From Sarocladium kiliense (taxonomy: Eukaryota > Ascomycota > Sordariomycetes > Hypocreales > Sarocladiaceae), in assembly GCA_030734395.1 (NCBI GenBank), contig JAUZTG010000048.1, forward strand, positions 1,612,001 to 1,676,000: a stretch of DNA of 64,000 nt. Direction: 5' to 3'. A program made the position numbers and the translations under genes. Shown piece by piece: positions 55,901 to 64,000 of the stretch. The notes under the pieces were generated by a model, which searched no databases, was not told the origin of the DNA, and worked only from the letters and a program-made list of their open reading frames with translations. The first letter of the stretch is position 1, and every line of letters begins with the position of its first letter.

Positions 55901-57882
55901 TTGAACAATCTCTATATGTCTTGCTGGTGGTAGTGTCTAACAAAGACCGCCTGGTGGGATCGTACTCGTGTAGGACGCGTTCACTAGGCCGACGACTTCT
56001 TTGTCGGATCTGTTCGAATATGCAAGCTCGCCTCGAGGAATGTGGTAGACAGAAATCTGGAGATTTGGATTTCAGGTGGCGGCAGAGCAGAGGGAAGGTC
56101 GGTTGCTGGTGAGTGATGATAGGGCAGGAAGAGCGAAGTCGTTGATGAATGGCGAAGGTAAACAGAGGTAGTTGTGGTCAAGGTACAAAGAAGTCTGGAA
56201 TCCAGGACGTGACGTAAAAATAAGGGACGTCGTCAAAGAGTGACAAATCTCGAATGCCTTGCCTTGGTTGGGACGGAGCGCGCAGGAGCGAAGCAACAGC
56301 TAGTGGCAGCCGGCATGGAATTCACATGTGCAACAGTGAGGAGCTTCCCCGGATACTTCACACAATTGATCGTATGTTCAACAGTCGCTCGACATTCGGG
56401 CGGGCTCCACCGATTTCGAGCGCCATCCAAGGCAGATGAGGCATCTTCCTCGTCATATGCTTTGGGGCGGGGACATGGTCTCAACAGTCTCCGGGAGCGT
56501 CATCCACGCTACGCCCCTTGGAACCTTGGAACTCTAAGTCGCAGAGACTTTACTCAACTGCATGTCCCACTCGACCCAACGGGTTGCCTGGACTTGACGA
56601 AGGTTTGGGGCCGTTGTAGTCCCACCCCGCATTCCAACAGGAGCTTTGTGTCCTGTTGCACTGGGCGGCCCGCCGGCTTGTGTTTTGAGGCTAATGGCAG
56701 GCAGTACCAAAGCTTGGTGCGAGGTGGGTGTGGTCACCAAACTGATGGTGACTGGGTGCATGTGAAAAGTCGTCAGCAGGGTGTAAAGCCATCCATCATG
56801 ATCGAGTGGCACGCTGATCATCGCGATGTGCTTCGAGTCTACCTAATTGGTAGGTTGGGGTTTGGTTCCTGCAGCGACGCGTGCGTGTGCCATTGTGCCC
56901 TTTGGCGGGAGTTGATCCGGACCACAACTTCTTGCAAGATCAGGACCCATCCGGAGCATTTCGTCCAGACGACGGGAACGGAGGGGACTTGCTCATCGCC
57001 GGTGCCATTTTTGCAGGAAACAAGGTCAAGTGTGGAGTTGATGAGAGTGGGTGAAGGCACCCACTGAAGCGCATCTACAACTACTACACCATCACCATTG
57101 CAACGCCCATGGTACCCTGGGATCATAATAACGTGTAAGGTAGCAGCGACAATAGGGAAACCCAGGATAACGACAACGTCTCTGGAGGCGAGTGGGCTCT
57201 ACAGCCTGAAACACAACCGCCCAGCAGTGCTTGCCCCTTTCCCATCTGACCCTACAGTGTAATTATCAGGCACGACCCGGAGACAGAAGGGCGGATGCCT
57301 TCTGGTGGTAGGGGATGGATGTAAGGTGTTGGAGGCCCACGGGTAGGCCCATCGGCAGCCACACCACAGGTAACGATGTATACGTTGTAGGTACCGCTTA
57401 TCCTTATCACCCACCCACCCTAACGAGTACGCTTGTGGGCATGCCCATTAGGTGCTCACTCAGTGTGAACGGCTGTTATAGGCGAAGAGGATTGATAATA
57501 GCCCATGAAGATATTCACACTGATTGTTCGGATGTAGATATACGTTTATGGGATATCATTCAGAACATCAGCTCGGACTCCGTACAGCCAATGAATAATC
57601 TGCTGGGCGTGCCCATAAGCTGGGATTTTCCAACTTAGATGGAGGGAGACAGCTTGCACCCCACTTTGAACCGCATGCCCCACCACGAATTCGTTGCATC
57701 GCGGCTCACGAAGCTTCCAGTGCCTCCCTCGAGCTCCAGCTGCCAACTCAAGGATGAGCATCAAAGTACCATCCAGCCATAATTTCCAGGTCTGATCAGG
57801 CACTACTGCGCTTATATCTCCATTCCTGGGTGCGAAGAGCTTTTCAAGTACCTACCACGCTGGTTCTGCATCCTTCTTCACA
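55901..57882. other. Divergent promoter region
   Basis: 2 kb between the CBM48 protein (-) and IWR1 (+) starts. A 275-codon open frame at 56240-57067 (+) is rich in Cys, His and Arg, begins with GTG and shows no family feature; I do not call it a gene. No repeats are seen. Confidence 0.5.
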
Positions 57883-59319
57883 ATGTCGATTCCTCCAAAC
57901 GTCATCCGGATCAAGCGCAAACGCGATGACGATGCCCCAGTTACCTTTCTGCGTAAGACATCACGGTCTACCTGCGCGCATATAATCAGCTGACAGACAA
58001 TGAAGAGTTCGACGGCGAAGCAAAGCGTCACCGCAGCGACAGCAACTGGGTCTACCAGCGACGACAAACGGCGCCAATACCACCAGCAGTTGTCTCCCCA
58101 CGAGAAGCCCGTCCCGTGATCCATGTCTCTGGCGACCTTCAGTCAACCGAGAAGAAGCGTCATGTTGACGCGGCAAAGGCGGCCGAGCAGACGACGCAGC
58201 TTTCCGGGACCGAAAGCAATGGCCAGCAGCTGACGCCTCAGATTATCCCATCAAGACGCTTCCACATTTCCCGATCCATGCTGAAGAAGGAGGCAGCGAA
58301 AAAAACTGCGCGATCTGGAGTGTCTAAAAAGCCCAAGACCGGGCCGGCAATTTTTGTTGAGAAGACGCGGAAGAAGACCGTCCCCAAGCAGACCAACGAC
58401 AGGAGAGTTGCCAGCACTGCCACAACATCTTCAGCGCTCTCGCACACAGGCACACCGGAGCCCGAATCAACAGATGGCACGCATACGACGAGAAGCCTCA
58501 AGAAGCCAGGAGCTGCTAGCCGGATCAGGGTGAGCAAGGACGCGACTACTCGCGCTCCACTCCCAGAAATGCTGGCAAGTCACCATGAAGAAGATATGAA
58601 AAAGATTGCAGACGACTTGAACAAATGGGTCATTGATGAAATTGGAGCGAACCTTGAGTCTATGGAGCAAGAGAAGAGGCAAACCAAACCCACGAGTCCT
58701 TTCCGACCCAAAGCCCCTGCCCAAAGGTATCGGGAACGGCATCCCCAGGCGATGGCAGGGACAGACGTGACTCCGATCAGTAGTGCGATGGATACGGATG
58801 AACACCATGCTTCTGACGCGACTGAAGATGAGGAAGATGACGATGACTGGGTCATTGAGGAGTATATCAGAATTCCCGTCAAGGCCATGGCGCAAGACGT
58901 ATTACCAACAGATGTTGGTGTATTAGTCCTGGATGGTGACGAAGCCACCGCCCTCTTCTACGGACCGGAGAACGACTCGGACGATGATTTCGCGGAAGAC
59001 GATGAGGACGAAAATGGTAAGTCCACACTCGCAGCCCCCCCGCCCGGCGCAGCTCTTAGCACCAACGGCCGTGTCCTAACCGGAAACTGTAGCCGAGAAC
59101 CATTACACAGCAGACTATCCAGAGGACGAGGTCGACTCTGACGACGAATACGGGCGTCAAGCATATCTTTATCGTACAAAGAACGCCTCTGATGATGAGG
59201 AGTTCGACAATGAGAGGTACGAGTCTAGCGACGATATGGTATTGGACGGTGATGGCGACGACGATGCGGCCATGGCGCGTATCAAGGCCTACATGAGACG
59301 CCACGCCGCGCGTGGATAA
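57883..59319 (+). CDS. IWR1: RNA polymerase II nuclear import factor Iwr1
   Basis: Exons 57883-57952, 58006-59016 and 59093-59319 give 435 aa. Iwr1 binds assembled Pol II in the cytoplasm, carries it into the nucleus through its N-terminal NLS and is then exported. The start MSIPPNVIRIKRKRDDDAPV carries the bipartite basic NLS expected of Iwr1. The middle is Lys/Ser/Thr-rich. The Iwr1 domain is DDDDWVIEEYIRIPV, then GVLVLDGDEATALFYGPEND, then after splicing DENAENHYTADYPEDEVDSD and DDEYGR. The acceptor of intron 1 is uncertain: AG at 57996 or at 58005 are both in frame and give 438 or 435 aa; I prefer the second since it leaves a normal 53-bp intron. The ending has further acidic residues and RHAARG. 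Confidence 0.92.
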
Positions 59320-60790
59320 ATGCACAAAGCGCGGCAAAAGAGAAGGACCTTCGCCTTCACATTCCTTCACCACCGGGTCTCAAACCCCCCAATTGAAGCC
59401 CTCCCGAAGTGTGTTCACTGCCTTAGAGGTCACCTCCGCGGTCATGCACTCGTGCCCGAGCCTTCCTTACAGGCACGCCTCTCTCTTCCATTCAGCCTTG
59501 CCCCTTCTCTCAAGCACGTTTTCCATCAAGAAGTGCGTCCCGTGACGCTTGACAAGGAGGTCGAGGATTCCGACCAACACTTCCAAGAGAAAAGACCCTG
59601 GACCAACAACACCTGCAGCGCCCAAAGCGCACCCACCACCATCGCCGATAGCACCAGTACTATCTCCCAGGGACGCGCTAAAGAACTCATCACACCGCAT
59701 CCCAGGCGACGTGGCTGTCTATTATTGTTACGAAGTTGGCATAGCGAAAGGATGAATGGTGTGAGTGTGAATGGTGTTGGCTGAACCCGTTCCAGTGGTC
59801 CGGGACGGTGCTGTTGGGTCGGTGGGATTTGGCCCCAACCCCCGCCGAGAATGGACATGCATGGCTGTTGGGTCAGTATTTGTCGCGCTCCCACGCGCAC
59901 ACGGCGGCAAACATTTTTGCGCATCGACAAATCGTCAGCTGGAGAGCCTCGTGCGCGCAGCAAGCGTGGAACTCTGGGCGGCAAGATGGTGGCTCATTGT
60001 TTGCTGCCTTGCTGCAGGAGGCATGTTGATGACACATGATGAGGCACAGAACACGTAGAAACGGGGCTCTTATCACGATCGTGAAGCCTTCATTGGACTA
60101 GAACTAGGGAAATGCTGCAAGTCGATCCTGTTGGTACATGAGCTGAAGTACAAATACATCCATATCCATTTCCATCCATTAATCCGTGCCATTCATGGGT
60201 CCCTTGGAGCCCTGTTTTTTCCTTCTTTCATTCATCCATCCTTCGTCACTGGGGGGTATCCTTTTCACACCCCCGGCATAGCACTATAATGCTTGCAATA
60301 TGTTGGTTGCGACCGCCTCAAGTTTGCCTCGTCGTGCTGGGAAAGCCAGCGTGCTCAGATAGCAGGGCCATATTGGCCAAGCTGATCGTTGGTGGTGGCG
60401 GTGGTGGTGTCACACGATGGGAGTCGGCCGCCACCAGTGTCGCTCGTTCTTTGAACTTGGGATCTGATCCCTGTAAATGATGTCGAGGTCGAGGGGTTTG
60501 TGCCACACCACTCGACCTGTTTGCTTGTGTATATGAACCGCCGCGTAAAAGATATTATATGTTGGTTGTGTGGATGCGTTCTGCGTCGGTGTCTCATCCA
60601 AAAGGGGGACTAACGTGATATTTGGAAAGTGACAAAGGAGATTTTCGGTCGTAGTGTTACACGCATGTGACATAAGAAATCGTCGACGGATGTGATATTG
60701 CATAATGGCGTGCATCATGCGCCATTGCGATGAGCAAGGGTATAAGGAAAGAAGCATTGAAGATCGTAGAAAGCATGTCATTGTGGTTGA
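59320..60790. other. Intergenic region between convergent genes
   Basis: 1.5 kb between the IWR1 (+) and Myb-like gene (-) stops. Overlapping open frames on both strands around 59,470-59,980 (up to 154 codons) have no recognisable feature. No repeat or RNA gene is evident. Confidence 0.5.
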
Positions 60791-61984
60791 TCATAGCTTG
60801 ACGCGTCTCAATTCCTTTCTCTTCCTCCTCTCGCGCCTGTCATTGTACTGCATTGTGCGTTTTTGAGCTGAGAAATGTGGTTAGTGATGGGCAATCGACG
60901 AGATGATCGGATGTAGAGCTTACCCCAGTTCCGAGCTTTACGCTTCAACTCAGGATCCACCCAGGGATAGTGAACAAGCCTCTCTGGGTATCTTTGTGCT
61001 AGACCAAGAGGGCCGAGCTGCTTACACTGACAGCCCTCTTCTCTCCAGAGACCATCGGCGTCCTTTTTCATCTTGTTGTTGCCTTGTGCCATGATGCATG
61101 ACTGGCACTTCACCTCCCTTTGCCGGCGCTTGATGCTGACACACTTGGGCTCGACGGCATCCTCGTGCTCGAAAATAAGCCAGCCATCATCATCCCAGAC
61201 GGGAATTTCCTTGTTCATGCGGTAGTACCAGGCTTGAAGCCCCTGCACCGTCCGTTCCGGAGTCCTTCCGAACATTGAGGCAAACTCTTCCTTGATTGCA
61301 GCCCACTTGAGTTTCTTATCGTGCCAGGCGTAGATGATGTAGTCGCCTTGCTCCGTTGTGTATTTCTGGTTGATGTGACGTCCTTCCGCCTCAGGCGACA
61401 ATGGCACGACATACTCATGGGAGTGCTGATATGGGTATGGTGCACCATGAAAGCTGTTGTAGTCTACTGGAGATGTGACGACTTTGAGCTGAACAGGTTT
61501 GTGCGGAGTCTGGCCAAGTGTAACAGCAGGCCGCGTGTCGTTGACTGAAGTCCATGTTGATGAACGGGCAGGGCCATGCTTGGAGATGAGCTCCTGGATC
61601 TTTTGGTCGAACTCGTGAATGCTAGGAAGGCTCTCAATAGATGATTTCCTACTTGCAGTTGCTGGCTCCATGACAGGGGCTAATGGCGAATGCGGAGGGC
61701 TACTCGAGGCGAACGAGGCAAACTCTTGATTGGCTAGGTCAGTGACTGTCACAGAGAACACGGTGCTCTTGTGGCTTACCGTATGGCTTGAGAGCTGGAC
61801 TTCCTGCGGTCGAGTCTGGTGGTGTTTGGGGCAGTGTGGGCACAGATAGGTAAGCATCGTGCTTCAGTGACCTCGAAGATAATGCAGGCGAGGAGCCATC
61901 TGCTTCACTGAGGGCAGCGATACTCATCTTCCTCGAGATGTCCGTCGCAGGAACTGGTAATGGCAGGCTTTGTGAGAACTGCAT
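60791..61984 (-). CDS. Myb/SANT-like domain protein, putative transcription regulator
   Basis: Exons 61984-61780, 61733-60924 and 60867-60791 give 363 aa; introns are 46 and 56 bp, the second with CACTAACC before CTCAG. The N-terminal 180 residues are Ser/Pro-rich and disordered. Residues about 190-242 look like a Myb/SANT-type helix-turn-helix: YTTEQGDYIIYAWHDKKLKW, then FGRTPERTVQGLQAWYYRMN, with tryptophans in spaced positions. After it come KRRQREVKCQSCIMAQGNNK and GCQCKQLGPLGLAQRYPERL, four cysteines that might bind a metal. The last exon gives a very basic end, NDRRERRKRKELRRVKL. I recall no named homologue; the domain arrangement resembles uncharacterised Dothideomycete and Eurotiomycete proteins. 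A DNA-binding role in the nucleus is inferred. Confidence 0.78.
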
Positions 61985-64000
61985 GATGCGCGATTGACAG
62001 AGCTAAGTGCTCTATTCGTGAAAGGGTATAAGAATAAGTGAATGAGTGCCACAGAATGACACTCGTCCTTGAGTATTATGCCAACGACGCAAATCGATGA
62101 AGCAGGAGTTAATACTCAAGGTGTTCGTACCGGGTCCGTGAAGAGAGAGAATCGGTCAATTGCTAAAGGAGTGTGAGATGGATGAAGATTGAAGACTGAT
62201 GAACACGATGAGGATACGGACCCGAAGATAGATGTCCAAAGACACTTGAAGAGAGGATGTGGTGTCGTTTTTGTATGCCGCCGGTGCCCACACTTTGTAC
62301 TCAGACCCTGTGGGCAATGGCAAACAACCCGGAGGATGATCGCCGGTCCACTGCAGTTTTTCTTACTTCTTTCTGGAGCCTGGTACCTGAGATGTGTAGT
62401 CGACAAGTAATTGAGGGGAAAGCAAAGGTAGGAGGGCACCAGGAAGAGATGATTGTCTCGAGTCCGGGACTGGGGGAGGGGCGTCTGGGTGGTTTTGCAA
62501 GCACGCCCCCCTCACCCTAAGCCTGCGTCTGTGCTCGACGATGGACCAACATACATGGAGACCCGCTGGCCCAGACGGCAGATAAAAGACACTTTCTTGG
62601 GTGAAGCAGCCTGAAGGCCGTGTGGAGATGACCTCCTTGTTGCAAATCGACATGAGAAGGGTACCTGCGCCTTTGAGAGACAGGGGCAACGCAGGGAGCT
62701 CATGATGTCGACGGCTTTGCTGATTGGGGAGGACGGACTTTTCTGGCTCCTAGTATTTGCTTCTTGTTCACTCTGTTACTTCTGCCGATCCGCGTATGCT
62801 TTGCATATCGAGACTGTTGTGGCTGAGCTCAGCCTGTTTGTACGAAAATGTCGATGGCCCCAGTACCCAAGACATGGCTGGCAGCGCTGGCAAATCCAGG
62901 CGATGGTGAGAAAATGGGGTCATAACCCCTCAACATGAAAACAAGGCGCGGCTGTTAATGGTCGAGGAAGCGCGGTATGTTGGTATCTTCTGATGCAGTC
63001 ATGCTCGCTTCGCTCGAAGCAAGCTCAGACCCAACATCAGCAACCGAAACAAGCGCCTTGGACTTGGGTTAGAGACGGGGCAGACAGTCATACTGCTCGT
63101 GGCCGGGGTACCGACTAAGGGCTGGGCCATGGAGGACCCTGGAGCAGCGCGGTCACCCACACGGCCCCGCCATATCAACCCTTTGATGGGAAGCAGAAGT
63201 GTCATGGACTAACCAAAGTGCTCTGATTGTCTCACAGCCATGTATGGGCCAAAGAACCAAGGCCCAGGCAGACAATGAACAGTGGTGAGCGAGCGCTTGC
63301 ATCGGTCTGGATACCCGCATCCCCAGTGCTGTTGTGATTGGCTTGGCCTTATCGCTTACGTTGAATCCATGTTGGTAGACGAGCGATTCGATCCATAGCC
63401 CAGGGTTACCATTCTCCCGGGACAATTCGCAATTCGCAATTCGCAAATGGCCACGGTTGCTACCTCGCTTGCGCCGATGATGCTGGCGTTGTCATAACTT
63501 GACGCCAACACTTCTTCGTCAGACGACCAGAGCACGGGTTCGGGCGTACCGTATACAACATGCATGTCGAATGGCAGGGGAGCACAGCAGTCTCATGCGG
63601 AGGCAAAGACAAGGCGTTCACCGGTGGAGTCCCAACACATCGCAAGGCCATCTATTTTCGCGGGCCGGACTGAGTACAGGTCTTAGTACGGCAGAGTAGC
63701 ACGACAACAACCTAACGATGGTCAATGTCACTTCGGCGGCGGCCTGCGATTGGGTCTGAATGACTGCAGGGCGTCTTGGTGCTCCATGGATGCTGCGAAT
63801 GCCGCTGCGGTCAAGTCAAGCGTGCGCGGGAGGGTGCGAAAACTAGCCACCCCAACGTGCTTTGTGGAGGTCATTGCAGTGGGAGAAGCGTCGCAAGAGG
63901 GTCGTGGGAGACGAATCCGATCTGCGCCGCCAGTCGACAGGTCAGATTCCCGAGTCCAGCTGGTAGCGCAGGGAGCGAACCTCAGCAGGACCTGGGATGT
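61985..64000. other. Gene-free region upstream of the Myb-like gene
   Basis: 2 kb to the window edge. The first part is the Myb-like gene's promoter. No open frame over 110 codons looks coding and no partial gene clearly enters from the right. A small 7-bp tandem repeat lies at 63423-63443. Confidence 0.5.
63423..63443 (+). repeat. Short tandem repeat (CAATTCG)3
   Basis: Three exact 7-bp units followed by the start of a fourth (CAA). It lies in non-coding sequence and has no evident function. Confidence 0.8.

Noticed and set aside
56240..57067. 275-codon open frame on the plus strand
   Set aside because: It starts with GTG, is rich in Cys, His and Arg, lacks any domain or intron signal, and lies in a divergent promoter. 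Chance open frames of this size occur in GC-rich DNA.
59320..59984. Overlapping frames on both strands after IWR1, including a minus-strand hydrophobic segment
   Set aside because: Mutually overlapping frames with low-complexity content and no signal of selection; it is likely 3' UTR.
1..64000. tRNA, rRNA, CRISPR array, viral or mobile element
   Set aside because: No clear tRNA A/B boxes, rRNA blocks, spaced repeats, reverse transcriptase or transposase motifs were found by eye. A tRNAscan or RepeatMasker run would be needed to exclude short or old copies.

Overview
The window is nuclear DNA from a filamentous ascomycete (Pezizomycotina). A Dothideomycete is my best guess, but that is inference from gene style and cannot be proved here. 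Supporting signs: genes carry short GT-AG introns (mostly 46-76 bp) with CTAAC/CTGAC branch sites 5-20 bp before the acceptor; there are no operons or ribosome binding sites; and the proteins are fungal (Zn2Cys6 regulator, Cla4-type PAK, Mrh4, GPI wall protein, Snf5 with a C-terminal zinc finger). I rebuilt exon structures by hand. Except where noted, every joined reading frame closes in phase.

Layout. 1-10 kb: the C-terminal end of a Snx41/Atg20 sorting nexin, a secreted Ayg1-like alpha/beta hydrolase, an unknown fungal family protein, a Zn2Cys6 regulator, the mRNA capping guanylyltransferase, and a GPI-anchored Ser/Thr-rich protein whose start codon appears to be assembled by splicing. 11-21 kb: cohesin regulator PDS5, chromatin remodeller SNF5, and the EBP1/PA2G4-like protein. 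21-24 kb: mostly non-coding, with one apparently broken small gene. 24-39 kb: the twin-PHD Rpd3S subunit RCO1, a Jsn1/Puf2-like PUF-RRM protein and the Cla4 kinase, separated by long purine-rich and microsatellite-bearing gaps. 41-50 kb: NIP7, glutamate 5-kinase, the ATP23 protease, Aurora kinase and TIP41. 50-62 kb: an unknown disordered nuclear protein, mitochondrial helicase MRH4, a glycogen-binding-domain (CBM48) protein, the Pol II import factor IWR1 and a Myb/SANT-like protein. The last 2 kb show no gene.

Most genes are conserved single-copy housekeeping genes: RNA capping and Pol II import, ribosome assembly, cohesion, chromosome segregation, chromatin, polarity, mitochondrial quality control and proline synthesis. 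They do not form one pathway and there is no biosynthetic cluster. I see no transposon, tRNA, rRNA, CRISPR or viral element. The unusual material lies in gene structure (split start codon, micro-exons, competing splice sites, an in-frame stop), in a perfect 16-bp palindrome between Aurora and TIP41, and in four conserved-looking proteins of unknown function. I did not find a convincing undescribed multi-gene system.
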